Below are positions 33,462 through 45,589 of a stretch of 64,000 nucleotides of DNA, piece after piece. The DNA lies in contig NC_092678.1 in NCBI RefSeq assembly GCF_964355755.1, positions 17,458,922 to 17,522,921 of the forward strand. The letters are read 5' to 3'. This stretch comes from Antedon mediterranea (Eukaryota; Echinodermata; Crinoidea; Comatulida; Antedonidae). The position numbers and the translations under genes are program-made. The notes beneath the pieces are model-generated. The model ran no database searches and had not been told where the DNA came from. It worked only from the letters and a program-made list of their open reading frames with translations. The first letter of the stretch is position 1, and each line of letters starts with the position of its first letter.

Positions 33462-33985
33462 ATGCCCAAAGTTAGATTTCACTTGATTTTACGTTATTAT
33501 AGTGCTAGGATACCAAAAATGCTAGGTAAACCATTTTCACGATCTTGTAACCATGGTAACAGCCCCAAGTTCAAAATGGCGACCAAATGGCCATATCTCC
33601 ATAACCCTTTGGTCTATTGGCAAGATATTGGTATCAAAATACTCGGAATATATATATTTATTTTCGTTGTAATGGAACATTTTTACTAAATGCAACCGGA
33701 AATGCTATTTTCTGTACTATTGACCCTAACCTTGCCTCGTACTGTATCTTAAAAACGGCTCGTCATAAAAATTTAAAAATGGTCTCAAATTGCTCAGACC
33801 TTATATATTTATATTTATTGTAATGCAATATTTTGTTAAAAAATGTCCGGAAGCAAAGCTATTGAACTTTGACATAGATAATAGCTTAAAAACCGATTTT
33901 CATTCAGTAGTCTCTGATCATATCTCCATAACCCTTTTGTCTATTGACAAGATATGGGTAAAAAAAGGATTTTGAAAAGTTACTA
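33462..33985. repeat. dispersed repeat with degenerate internal units
   Basis: GGCCATATCTCCATAACCCT and its variant CATATCTCCATAACCCTTTT recur about 320 bp apart, together with AATGCAA and CCGGAA blocks. It is similar in style to, but distinct from, the 45.6-48.6 kb repeat. Short frames here are not coding. Confidence 0.5.
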
Positions 33986-34744
33986 TAAACAATAAAGTCG
34001 TTTCCAAATTTATGTAGGCCGCTTTGAAAAAAAAAATTTTCCATTTACCATCGTTTTTTCCTAGATATCGTTTAACCCAACAGGCTTTTAGAGCTTGACA
34101 GTAACTTTGAATATGTGGCATTTCAAACCTCCTTTTTCTCTTGTTCGTTGCACATGATTTTCCTTTTTATCTTATCGGGTTTTCCGTTCCATAACAAATT
34201 AAACATCTTACCTTGCATATTATTGAATAAAGTGATTTGGTGGGTCCGGTAAGATTGAAAAATGAAAAGTTAAATTTTGCAGAACCAGTGTTTTTATTAT
34301 AGTATTTTTTCCAAATAGGGTAATGGATCTTTGGCTCCACATGTTTAGTATTTTATCATATCTTTAGATTTTGGTCAAAAATTTTAATCAACTATATTAT
34401 CTAAATTACTTGAAACATTATACCAAGGTATCGTATGGGTTCGTTAGTCTGTAGTTTTGTTTGGTGGGAATTTTAAAATCCGAATTTCTTAATGAACCCA
34501 ATCTCATTATATTACTTTTTTCATAATTTATCTTAAGCCCTGAGGATAAAGCAAATAAGTTCAAAGTGTCCATGATGGGCTTTATTGAATTGGAATCGTT
34601 TATATAAAATACCGTGTCGTCAGCAAATTGACTTAATTTAATGTTTACGTTATTATAGGATATACCTTCTATTTTTTCTGTTTGACGGACTGCATTGCCT
34701 AGGATTTCCGCACATAGAATAAACAAGTATTGTGATAGAGGGCA

Positions 34745-35078
34745 TTGAATTGAATTGAATTGAATTTATTTGGAAAATCATCATAAAAAATACATACAAT
34801 GTGATAACATAAATTACGGACATTACAAATAATACATTTATAAAAGATTTTCCAGGATAGCCCAAAAAGCTTATCAGCTTATTTCCATTGGGATCCTTTT
34901 ACAATCTAAAATAAAAATATAAACATTACAAAGCATTAAACACGTAAATATAACAAAACAGTAATATAAAAAAAAAGTTAAATTAAAGACGATGATTGAC
35001 TTATAAAGTTATTTGGTTGAACAGAAATGTGAAATGTCGTAAACCACGACTAAGACTAAACAAGGCCAACAGCCATTA
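34745..35078 (-). mobile_element. 3' UTR tail of a CR1-like LINE inserted in the L1 reverse transcriptase
   Basis: Minus strand: a 3' untranslated region containing GCTTTTTGGGCTATCCTGGA and AATAAATTCAATTCAATTC, ending exactly where L1 coding resumes (34744). No coding part is retained. Confidence 0.65.
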
Positions 35079-35830
35079 AGTCGCGTGCTACAATGCATAG
35101 TGATACCGGACCGACAGACAGACCGACAGACCGACAGACAGACCGACCGACCGACATAGTGAACTATACTGACCAAAATTACTGAACATATTTAAAAATG
35201 TTGAAATGTTTAAAAACATTTATATTTTTTTAATTTAAGCGTGCGTAGCCTGTCACTTTTGACGTGCTTGTATAACGTAATTTCGAGTTGAAAAGTAAGT
35301 CAAGAAAACAGAACTCGTGCAAAAAGAGTGCGCAATAACAATTAACGCGCAGTGCGCGCGCAAAAATATGCGCATTTATGGCAATTTTGTAAACGCTTAT
35401 TAAAATTGCCTGAAACGTACTCTTATTTCATCGAAAATAAATTTTGAAAATTTTAAGCGCGCGTACGCATGCGTTACATGCGCTACGCACGTAATTGTAT
35501 TGACATATGATGATATATGCTCTGAAATTTATGAGTACCAAATTTTATTTAATTTTGATTCATAGTTGTGAAGATATGATTACAAACGTGATTTCGTTAA
35601 ATCGTGCGTAGACCGCTTACTTTTTTATTGCGCACCGTGAAAACATAACCACATCGATTCCTGGCCATAAGGAATATACTGTAAAAAATTGACCTAGCTA
35701 GATTAAACTGATATCAAGATAAGGTCAGAAAGCGATAAAATGCATAGTGATACCGGACCGACAGACCGTCAGACCGACAGACCGACCGACCGACCGACAT
35801 AGTGAACTATACAGTCGCTTCCACGCGACT
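35079..35830. mobile_element. AGTCGCGTG-type element with GACC/GACA microsatellites, near-complete copy
   Basis: Bounded by AGTCGCGTG (35079) and CACGCGACT (to 35830), a 9-bp inverted repeat. The motif GCATAGTGATACCGGACC followed by a (GACC/GACA)n run and ACATAGTGAACTATAC occurs twice (35093-35170 and 35742-35815), near each end, around a 570-bp body shared with 14550-15290. No ORF. Confidence 0.7.
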
Positions 35831-37516
35831 AAAAATTCAGAAGAAAATCCGTTATTAATAACACAACTAAAAATATCATTATAAGAAGTTTTATCAAATT
35901 TATAAATTTATTTTTAAATCCAAATTGTTCTAGTGCATAGTAAACAAAGTCCCATCTTATTTTATCGAATGCTTTTTCAAAGTCTTTTTTTGGAATCAAT
36001 GATATTACCCCACGCCTTTGTGAAATAGAAAGACCTCCTCTTTGAAAGGAGTATTTGAATGAATTTGTTAGGGTTTGGCTAATTTCAGTTGGGAGACCAT
36101 CGGTTCCTGGCGTTTTATTGTTATCCATTTCATTTAGGGCCTCAAAATAATCTTTTTTCGGAGAATGGGAGTTCACATTTTCTTTTATCTTCGTCACTAA
36201 TTTTTTTATTTTTAATTTGTTTAAGAAAGGCGTGTTGTAAGTCGTTTCTTCTGATTTGTACAGTGTTTGGTAAAAAAACTTTGTCTTCATTTAATATTAG
36301 TTTTGGATCGGTTATTTCACCGTTCTCAGTAATAAGTTTTATAATGTTTTTTTTATTATAATTTCCACGTTCTAAATTTAGGAAGTATTTCGTTTTTTTA
36401 TTTCACCATCTTCCACATATTTGGCTCTTGATCTAATCATAAAACCACTTGTTTTAAATTCATAAAGTTGTTCATTTTTTAAAATTTGAATTTGTTCGTT
36501 TACTGTTTGATCATTTTTATTGCAAAATTTCTCTTCTAAAATGTGTATTTCATTTTGTGATTTTTTAATGTTATGTTTATTTTACATTTTATTTTGTTTA
36601 CTAGCAAATTTGATTGTGTTTCTTCTTTTGTTACATTTTGTCATTTCCCAAATAGTGTTAGGGTTATTTTCTGCACATTCTATCTTGGTGATTTTTATTG
36701 TTTCTATAACATCCTTTACGTAGTTGGGATCCTGTTATAAACTAGTGTTCAGCTTCCAAGGCCTCTTTTGTGTATTAATTCATTTTATATTTTATTTCAT
36801 TTTATTCATTTTATTGAAAGTGTTATTAATGAATGGTCAGTTTTAAATCATGATATAATTGATTGCAGTGTCGTTTACGTGTGCCCATAGAGAATATGAG
36901 ATAAGAAAATAGTCAATTCTACAAAATATTAGTGTGGAGTCATGATTTGAGTGCCATGTAAATAATTGTTTCTTTGGGTTCTGTACTCTCCAAATATCAA
37001 TTAAATCTAATTTGTCTATAACTTTATTAATTTTCTCGGTGCATTTTGAATGCGTTTGTCCCTTGCCATGTTTTTTTTATCGACAGACGAATTCGAAATT
37101 GTATTAAAATCACCTCCAATGATAATAGGGTTTTTTCCGAATTCCTTAATTTTGTCACATAAAAGTTTAAAAAAGTTAATGTCATCATTATTGGGTCAGT
37201 AAATGTTTACAATGGTAAATGATTTTTCATTAATTGTTTGCAATGATTATTCTACCATTGTCATCCCGATAAACATTATCAAATTTGTATGTAGCATTTG
37301 GTTTAAAAAGTACACATACTCCGGCAGAATTGGATGTGCCATTACTGAATAATATGTTGTTTCCCCATTCTTTTTGCCATGTTGATTCTAATTCGCTTGT
37401 GCAGTGTGTTTCTTGTAGAAAATAAATGGAAAAGGGACGATCATGTAACCAATTAAAAACCGTCCGACGCTTAAACGAATTCCTTAGGCACCGTAAATCC
37501 AAACTACATATTTCTA

Positions 37517-39270
37517 CATTTGCCAGCCAGAAAAGTTAGCAGAGCTTTCGGGCAACACTAGCCCTTCATCAGTGCAAGTGATATATATAATACAATTCAT
37601 ACATTAAGGTAGTTATAAACATATATAATAAAGTACAAAAACATGGTATGGCTCTTGAAAAATAGGTAGCCAGGCCTACATGGCTCGTCCTATTACCGCT
37701 AAACAACAGCTCATCATGAGTAAGCATTGCTCCATAATAAGAAAAAAAATAAACATACATGCATAGCCTACATATTTCCGGTACTTCACAAGTGAGCTTC
37801 ATGTAATTATAATTAAGAAGGTCAATAATAATCTGTTTTGGTGTGGAATTTGAAATTAGATGCATCATTAATAACATTTACTGGATAAAGGAAAGATATT
37901 TGATTTTGATAGTTATTAACCAAAATAACCACGGTGTATTCTGCAATGCCTATCTGCCTGCCCTGCACGACGTTGAGTACCGGCATTATGTAGACAAGAT
38001 TATTGTTATTCATGAACGCTATTTTAATGGTTCCTATTGGTTGATTGGTAATTAGCAATACTAGAGGGTTCGCTCGCGCACCCTCTAGTGGGTGTACCCG
38101 AATGGTCCTCGAAAACATGGCCAAAGCCTCTGGCCTTCTCCAGTGTGTGTCAGGGTGACATAAATTTGTACTCAAAAGTGTCACAATCCAAGAATGAATT
38201 AAAGTAAAGGCCTTCAATAATAGTTAAATTACTAAAACACATTGTAGTTCACCTAAAGTAAATGCTTTTAATCAATATAATTGATCAGCTGAATATCTAA
38301 AACAAATTAATTGCTAGGCCTAGTTCACAATACGTTGAACCACTAAAAAATTTGTATTTATTATTGAATGTCGCCACCAACGGCCATTTTGCCTGAAGTG
38401 ACGGACCCGGAAGCCAGTTGAACAACAGCACGAGTGTGTGAAAATAATCCTGTGATATCCACAAATTTCGATAGGTAACGCTAAATGTTGTCGTAAAAAA
38501 AAAATGGAACAATAGCGTAGTACTGAAAACTAATGTTATCAAATCTACGTTTCGCGGTACATCTAAGATAGATAAGATAGGTATCCAAGGCGGAGATTTA
38601 TATCGAAGTTTTTCCATTGTGCTCGCCTATGTCGGAATTAACCATAATTTATATATAGATTATCCAAATATGGTATGTCATGGACATAGTGTTTTTGCCA
38701 TCGTTCACTGTGTAATCGTCCGTCTGCATTTCTAAGCATATAACAAATCATTACATTAATTTACAGTTAATAATCAATAATAACAATGTAAACATACATT
38801 TTTTAAGCAATGAATATCCCTTGAATGATGTTTCAAAGATAGGTTGGTTGACGTTAGCCATACAACTCATTGAGTATGGTATGTTGGCATGTACAGCATT
38901 GTTCCACTATTGTTCATGAGCATCGTTCCATTGGTTTCTATTGTGTGGTTACTTAGCATGTACAAAATATGGTAAACGTTGAGCTTGGCATTTCAGCCAT
39001 TGCTTTACTGTACTGTTCAAATGGCTACCTGTATTGCTATGATAAGTGACTGTTTTACTATTACGTACTACCTCTAGCCAATAAAAATAAAAAAACAAAC
39101 ATACACCATTTAACATACATTTGCAAAGTCATAGAATATCTGACTAATGCAATACAATTATTGTTTTATAAGGCTTAGCATAAAAATTACTTGTTTCTCC
39201 TATTTTAAATTATTGTTTATCTAACATATGTTTTTAAAAGTCCATCATGTGTCTTGTACTTGATTACTGG
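37517..39270. mobile_element. composite insertion between L1 ORF1 and ORF2
   Basis: L1 ORF1 ends near 39278 and the ORF2 endonuclease begins at 37517, so about 1.75 kb is foreign. It contains the hammerhead-like core at its left edge, a palindrome CTAGAGGGTTCGCTCGCGCA...CCTCTAG at 38069-38096, and otherwise unrecognised AT-rich DNA. Its open frames have no domain I recognise. Confidence 0.5.
37530..37580 (-). ncRNA. hammerhead-ribozyme-like core, probably from a Penelope-like element
   Basis: The minus strand reads CTGATGA, a stem-II hairpin GGGC-TAGTGTT-GCCC, GAAA, a minimal stem III GC-TCT-GC, then TAA. This is the conserved order of a type I hammerhead (CUGAUGA / stem II / GAAA / stem III / NUH), and minimal stem-III hammerheads are known from the terminal repeats of Penelope-like retroelements. 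Stem I is weak: CACTTGC (5' side) could pair with GCAAATG (3' side) across an internal loop. Activity is doubtful, but the core is intact. Confidence 0.6.
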
Positions 39271-39805
39271 TGGCACACTAAAAGGGATCAAGGCAAACTT
39301 TACGTCCGATCTTTGCCTCATTTTTTTTAAATGTTTTACTTTTAGTGTTTGTCTTAGAAGTCTTACGGGATACGTCATCGCTTATATAAATACTGTTATT
39401 GTTTAGTGGATTGCCCTTCAATGTTTTCGCTGCTTGGCATATATGCCTGCCCACGTAGCTCAACAGTTAATTAGTCTTTGTCTCCTCGATGATGAGCGCC
39501 TTATTGGGATTCTGTGGACTCGTTCCACTTCTATGTCGTCCCCATTCTCTAATTTCATGTGCGAAGTGAATAAAAATTCTACAAATTCCTTGCACGATAA
39601 ATTGCCTACCTTCTCGTAATCTTCTGGTACGTTATGAATGATTATATTATTCCTCCTCGATCTATTTTCGAGATCGTCTACTTTCTTTTCTAGATAGGTA
39701 ATAGTATCTAAAGTTTTATTAACTGACTTACATTTGTTTATATTGTCCTCCACTGATTTTTCCATGAATTCTAGCGATCGCGTTATCTTTGTGATGGCTC
39801 CGGTG

Positions 39806-40411
39806 TATTTTTATTATTATTATTATTATTATTTTTGTTATTATTATTATTATTATTTATTGCCAAAAACCGGTTACAAACATACAAAAACACAGAAACT
39901 AAGGGAGTAGGCAGGAACCTAAAAGTGAACATAATCACTATAACAAGAGTTCAGGTTCCGTACTCCCAAAGTAACAACAATGATATATAATAAACTATAT
40001 AAAAATATTTAAATAACAAATAGACGAATCAACAGCTTCAATATAAAATAAAAGGATAAAATACATTATAGTCGATTCAACAAAGTCAATAAAAAACATG
40101 TAATTTAAGTGAATTTAAAAATGTTGGAAAACTGTCTAAAATTAAAGAAATTTTAATCATTTCCGGTAATTCTTCCCACAACCTAGGGAATATGTTAATA
40201 GCGGAATGATGAAGACAATTGGTTCGAGTATAGTGATGAATGAACTTAAGTGTATCAAGGTGACGGCCATTAACAACTATAGATTGACGAATACTACTAC
40301 AATCAACCGTTCCAATAAGTGATTTACAAACAAAGGATAACAGAAGATAATTTCTTCGATTAGATAGTGTAGGCCAAGTTAGCTTAGTGAGACGTTCCTC
40401 GTATTCCATTT
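39806..40411 (-). mobile_element. 3' end of a CR1/Jockey-group LINE inserted in L1 ORF1
   Basis: The minus-strand frame 40409-40086 encodes the C-terminal RT tail (YEERLTKLTWPTLSNRRNYL, later FPRLWEELPEMIK and FPTFLNSLK). A 3' UTR and a (TAA)n tail at 39811-39856 follow. L1 ORF1 sequence resumes on both sides, which gives clean insertion edges. Confidence 0.75.
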
Positions 40412-40982
40412 TTCACGTTTTCCTCAATTTTGGTCACCATACCCTTCTAGCTTACTCGTTTATCCATCGACTCCAGTTTGTTGAGTATTAGGTCAAGTTT
40501 TGAAGAGCGTTATCGCATTTGACGGATGATGTTCTGGTTCAGTTGAGCCGCACCCATATTTTTTTGCTTCGAATCTGACCCTTGGCTGTCTTGGCCAGGG
40601 GTGGACCTCAGATGATAGGTTATTTTGTCCTTTTTAGATTTCGATTTTTCCATATTCAATAGAGAGTTTTACTTTCAGTGTACAAATTATGTAAATACGG
40701 CACTGATTTAGTTGTTTTTGAACGGAGCGCTAAAACAATGTGATGATTTGTGTATACATTTTAGGAGCTACAAGTATACAAGTCTTTACTGCATCGTAGC
40801 TTAGCGCCCTCTCAACCACTATTAAAAAAAAAATATTTTAATAATGTACAAAAAATGAAATGAATACCATCCCATTAATTACTGGTATGTACGGAGAAAG
40901 CTTGAGCGGAAATCGAGGGTTACTTTTGCCAACAAGACGAAGCGCGAAACAAATAAAAACGAAGCGTGAAACATCTGAAATG

Positions 40983-41064
40983 ATATACAATTTGCTACAA
41001 AATGAAAAGACAGAATATATTATATATAACTATAACTATAGCAGTAACCCGTGCTCCGCAAGGT
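40983..41064. repeat. 82-bp flanking direct repeat, left
   Basis: AAAATGAAAAGACAGAATAT through AGTAACCCGTGCTCCGCA recurs at 41666-41745 on the far side of the foldback element. Confidence 0.8.
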
Positions 41065-41660
41065 CATGAGGTAATTTCCCGATTGATCGTAATCAAAACG
41101 GTACTGGGTTTGGTCTACTAGCGTTCCTGCTCCCAACCAGTACATCCATTCATAGAAGCCTTAATGAAGTAAGCCTACATGGTGGTGGCCATAGAACGGT
41201 CCCGAGATAACGACTATACTTCGGCTTTAGTCGATAGAAGATTCTTCCTTATATCTATATTTTTTAATTTATACTAACAAATATCTTTTTTATTAATATA
41301 ATAATAATAATATATCAAAAATTTATTAAATAATATTCATCGCATAATATGCAATCTACGATAATTTAATTAATTGATATAACAAATGTATTAAATACAT
41401 AACATCATTGGAATAAAAAGAACAAATCACATATCTACACATAATCATAACATCGTATACTCTATCTCTAACAATTTATTCAATCTTCTATCGACTAAAG
41501 CCGAAGTATAGTCGTTATCTCGGGACCGTTCTATGGCCACCACCAGGTAGGCTTACTTCATTAAGGCTTCTATGCATGGATGTACTGGTTGGGAGCAGGA
41601 ACGCTAGTAGACCAAACCCAGTACCGTTTTGATTACGATCAATCGGGAAATTACCTCATG
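41065..41660. mobile_element. 596-bp foldback element with 179-bp inverted arms
   Basis: The arms at 41065-41243 and 41482-41660 are inverted copies with few mismatches (for example CCATTCATAG against CCATGCATAG). The AT-rich centre of 238 bp has no ORF. Direct repeats of about 80 bp flank it. A non-autonomous DNA element is the simplest reading. Confidence 0.75.
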
Positions 41661-41815
41661 AAATTATATACAAATTCCTACAAAATGAAAAGACAGAATA
41701 TATTATATATAACTATAACTAGCAGTAACCCGTGCTCCGCACGGTCTTTAAACAGCTTTGCATGGGCAAGTATAATAACAGCGCACTTTGATAAAGGTAC
41801 TTTGACAAATTATTA

Positions 41816-41860
41816 AAACTAGATGGAACGCTCGCTTCGCTCGCGTACCATCTAGGGGTG
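41816..41860. repeat. palindromic repeat CTAGATGGAACGCTCGC...
   Basis: A 40-nt imperfect palindrome, CTAGATGG(A/T)ACGC...GCGTACCATCTAG. It is related to the CTAGAGGG...CCCTCTAG palindrome at 38069-38096. Confidence 0.6.
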
Positions 41861-41879
41861 CTCACAGATGGTTCTCGAA

Positions 41880-42965
41880 TACAGTAGAATCCACGGACGG
41901 GGACTTTTTTGGGACACTAAACAAAAACGGAAGTGTCCCCCTAATTGGGGTATTCAGAAATAGAGACAACAAAACCAATACTGGATTCCATAAAGGACAA
42001 TTAATTTATGTGGATTAAATAAATTAGGGAGAAATGGAAATGTATGTACGGGAATTGGGCGACACGTGGTGGTGGTGATGGAACCGCAGTAATAAAGTTG
42101 ATTGTATTTATATATTATAAGAACCAAACTAAATAAATAGACCTAGACATTCTGCGAAATGGAAATCAGAAATGCAAGCTCCTATTCAGTGAAAAATTAA
42201 ACTGTAGTCTACCTAAATATTTAGGGCAAATCATCGGTTGTGGTGTTGAAATTCCTGTAAACATTTGTGTGAACCAAACTGGGTCGAATTTCTGTCATGA
42301 GTACTGATTTGTTGGCCTGTGATTTATGACGCCTAAGGGATCTATCTAGACTTATTTTTTAGAATAATGTACGTACCTGTCAGATACAATTGTCTTGTGT
42401 CGTATAATAAATAAGTACTGTAATAGTTACTGAAGTTACTATTACAATCTCGTCAATGAAAACACGAAAATGTATATGCACTTACTTATGAAAACGTATA
42501 CAGTATTATACTCAGTTATTGAAACAGTAGGTTTAAAAGTTTCGTTTGTCTGTAAAATGATGTAATCAAGCTGTTTACATGAGTCTTAATTTATAAGCAC
42601 ATCAATAATAAAATAGTTTATCTATCCTGTAATTGGCGAGATTTTGGTCGCTGTTGAATGAAATAAAGCCAATCGGTATCATATTTGTACAGAAACGTTT
42701 TCGCGGCCGAAGGGTGTAACCTAAATTCGTTGTATTATCGTCAAGAACTAACTGTAACTAAACTTACATAGGAAGTAGGGTATCATAAATTTGGCCTTAG
42801 CTCTCGGGGGAGTGGCTAAGATGAAGTCCGTGGGACTACTAAATATACATTGTAATGAACCTCGAGGGACATAAATAGGAATATTTCATGTTTCATTATC
42901 AATGTATAATAAATGGAAACTGTTTACCGATTCAAATAATAGAAATTGGTTTTTAACATTTTCCG
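41880..42965. other. non-coding stretch
   Basis: No coding exon, RNA gene or repeat structure could be supported. Confidence 0.5.
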
Positions 42966-42969
42966 AACC

Positions 42970-43345
42970 TATTGCAAGTTTATTCTCAAAGGGCCCATAT
43001 ATTTACCTACCGTATGTGTTAAACCAAGGGCTCATAAATTTACCTACAGTACTTGTGTTAAACCAAACTCTGGCAGACTGAGAGATTGGGATGTTCCATT
43101 CATCGCAAATCAATACATTTGTATAATCGTATATTAAATCTATCAAAATAGTATTTTTTAAAGAAAATCGGCCAGTCTTCAACATTATGATGGTGTACTC
43201 TAGCAATCTATCAAAATAGTATTTTTTAAAGAAAATCGGCCTGTCTTCAACATTATGATGGTGTACTCTAGCTGTTCAACCGGTTTTCAGCTATTAAAAA
43301 CAATTATCGTAGGAGGAGATAGGAAAATGCGAAGCCTCCTCGCTA
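42970..43345. repeat. segmental duplication, copy 1
   Basis: ATTGCAAGTTTATTCTCAAA through GGAAAATGCGAAGCCTCCTC matches 44393-44697. Within this copy a 66-bp block ending GTGTACTCTAGC is itself doubled in tandem (43138-43203, 43204-43271). No supported coding sequence. Confidence 0.85.
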
Positions 43346-43349
43346 TGTA

Positions 43350-44390
43350 ACATTAGGGTTGAGGGATGGGAAAGCGGATAGGTACAAAGAGGAACAATTT
43401 TCACGCTGCTGCTCTAGCCCGGTACGTCCCATTAGGACTACTCAATCAGAAGCTAAAGCAAGCAGCAGTTATAGTTCTAAGGACAGACAGTTTTGTGAAA
43501 ATGGAAACTCCACTATGATTTATTGATTCACAGTAGACCCAAAAAACGTCTGGGAAAGAGTCTATTAGGACATGTCATGCTAAAATTACAAATCCCTAAG
43601 CATTTCTGGTATATTCACTGTCAGATATTCATTGAATTATTATCGAAACAGTCCATTAAAGTTTGTGTTTGTAATAGGATACTTCACAATTGAAATATCT
43701 AGTGTGATGAAGTGACCCCAGATTTGACCTTAGCAATAAAATTAACTAAAGTGACAGAAATTGAGTATTCACTTCTGTAACAAAAATATAATATTTATTC
43801 ACATATAAAAAGAGAAAAGAAACCCAAAAACCATTGTCTGACAGACAATTTAAGTATTTGTTGCTTTAAATTACATTTTTTTTCAGGTAAAATAACTATT
43901 ATGTGACAATAAAATGAACACATTAAAAAACATTTGAAATAAAAAATATTTTTCAATAAGCGAGCAGCGTTTTTTGTAAGAAATATTTCTTGTTAAATAT
44001 ATTCTTTATCCACTGAGTAACGAAATATTTTGTTCATGTTTTATAGGCCTATAAATAATATACCTCTAAATACAGTAGGCCTAAAACATTTGCGATTTAA
44101 TACTTTGTTAAAACTGTCACTGTCATAATCGATTGAAATATTAAAGTACATGTCACGATACACCACTACGACGTTTATATTTTTGGTAATTATTAATTAA
44201 TACAAACGTTGAGAAGGAACTGTCAGTATAAATTTTATTTGTATATCTAACAGTAGAGCCTATCCACAGTCTCAGTAATAAAGTTTATTTGTATATATTT
44301 TTATATTACATCTAACAGTACGAACATTCACAGTAAGAAATGTTCGATTCAAATGAAAAATAGTTAATAGGTATTTACAGTATTGTCAAA
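43350..44390. other. non-coding stretch between the two duplicated segments
   Basis: AT-rich, no feature supported. Confidence 0.5.
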
Positions 44391-44392
44391 GT

Positions 44393-44697
44393 ATTGCAAG
44401 TTTATTCTCAAAGGGCCCATATATTTACCTACCGTATGTGTTCAAGGGCCCATAAATTTACCTACAGTACTTGTGTTAAACCAAACTCTGGCAGACTGAG
44501 AGATTGGGATGTTCCATTCATCGCAAATCAATACATTTGTATAATCGTATATTAAATCTATCAAAATAGTATTTTTTAAAGAAAATCGGCCTGTCTTCAA
44601 CATTATGATGGTGTACTCTAGCTGTTCAACCGGTTTTCAGCTATTAAAAACAATTATCGTAGGAGGAGATAGAAAAATGCGAAGCCTCCTCGCATTT
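44393..44697. repeat. segmental duplication, copy 2
   Basis: Copy of 42970-43345 without the internal 66-bp doubling and with a small deletion (AAACCAAGGG missing). It ends in a hairpin, AAAATGCGAAGCCTCCTCGCATTTT (44672-44698). Confidence 0.85.
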
Positions 44698-45589
44698 TTG
44701 TGGCGGGTATTTTTCAAGATGGACATCCATTAGACAGTGTATACCACGATCGGAAAACACCCCTATTTGGGGCAAATCATTTAACCTAAATTCGTTTTAA
44801 TCGTCAATAACTAATTATTTAACTCAATTTAATTAGTAAACAGGGTTACATCAGGCGGTTAAAATCAGTACCGAAAGTACGAACCAACTTTACATACCAT
44901 CGAGTGAAAATAAAAACAAATTGTATCAAGAATAAAATTCGGAACTACTGTATTTAAGGCCATTGGTTTGTAATACGCTATTCCTTCACTTCAATATATG
45001 TAGGCTAAACATTTAAGCAATAGTACAGTGGATATGGAACTTTGACTTTACTTTTGACTGTAAAATAAAAAACGCTTATAAAAAATTGTGCTGTGTAAAT
45101 TATTTTGGGTGTTTTTCGTGGTGTATTAATTATTTGATACGTAGAGATAAAAAAAGTGGATAAAAATCGAATGAAAAACACATTGCTGCGGAAACACGAA
45201 TTAAGTTTATTTATTTATATTTTATTTTTATTTCACTGGTTTTGATATTTTGCAATTTTTTTGTAAGGGAGATTTGTTACGTACTTGCTACTTTTGTAAT
45301 TAAAGTGTGGTCTACCAGAAACCAGTGCTCCTCACGGTTTGTCTACCTTAATAATTATTCGCATGGCATGATTATTAAGTATAATAAAAGCGTACTTTTC
45401 CCGGCCACAATATTTCTTTTTATACATAAGTTGGGGGACCCCTCAAAAAATAAACATGGATATTCATTAATAATGTTCATAAGCTACGTTAGAAATGAGC
45501 TAACAATTCGCTAAATACAAAGGTTTTCTGTCGAGCCGTCTGTATAGTCGAGTGGATTAGGCTATGGACTTTACATGTCGATGTAGGCC

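Larger units (their letters stand above)
33985..40830 (-). pseudogene. L1-type LINE, degraded and interrupted by several nested insertions
   Basis: Minus strand, 5' to 3'. The ORF1 start is near 40653 (MEKSKSKKDK), followed by ESMDKRV. After an insertion comes the coiled-coil/RRM-like segment at 39765-39280 (LENRSRRNNIIIHNVPEDY, EVERVHRIP), typical of L1 ORF1p. After a second insertion comes the ORF2 endonuclease from about 37517 (LDLRCLRNSFKRR, FLQETHC, SNSAGVCVLFK, GGDFN near 37120). The reverse transcriptase follows (NNKTPGTDGLP near 36110, LIPKKDFEKAFDKIRWDF) and is interrupted. It resumes at 34744 (CPLSQYLFILCAEIL, QFADDTVFY), then the C-terminal region to about 33990 (MPHIQSYCQALKACWV). 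Frameshifts are common. It is inactive. Confidence 0.85.

Noticed and set aside
37569-37877. 102-codon minus-strand frame beside the ribozyme core as a Penelope reverse transcriptase
   Set aside because: No reverse transcriptase or GIY-YIG motif is visible.
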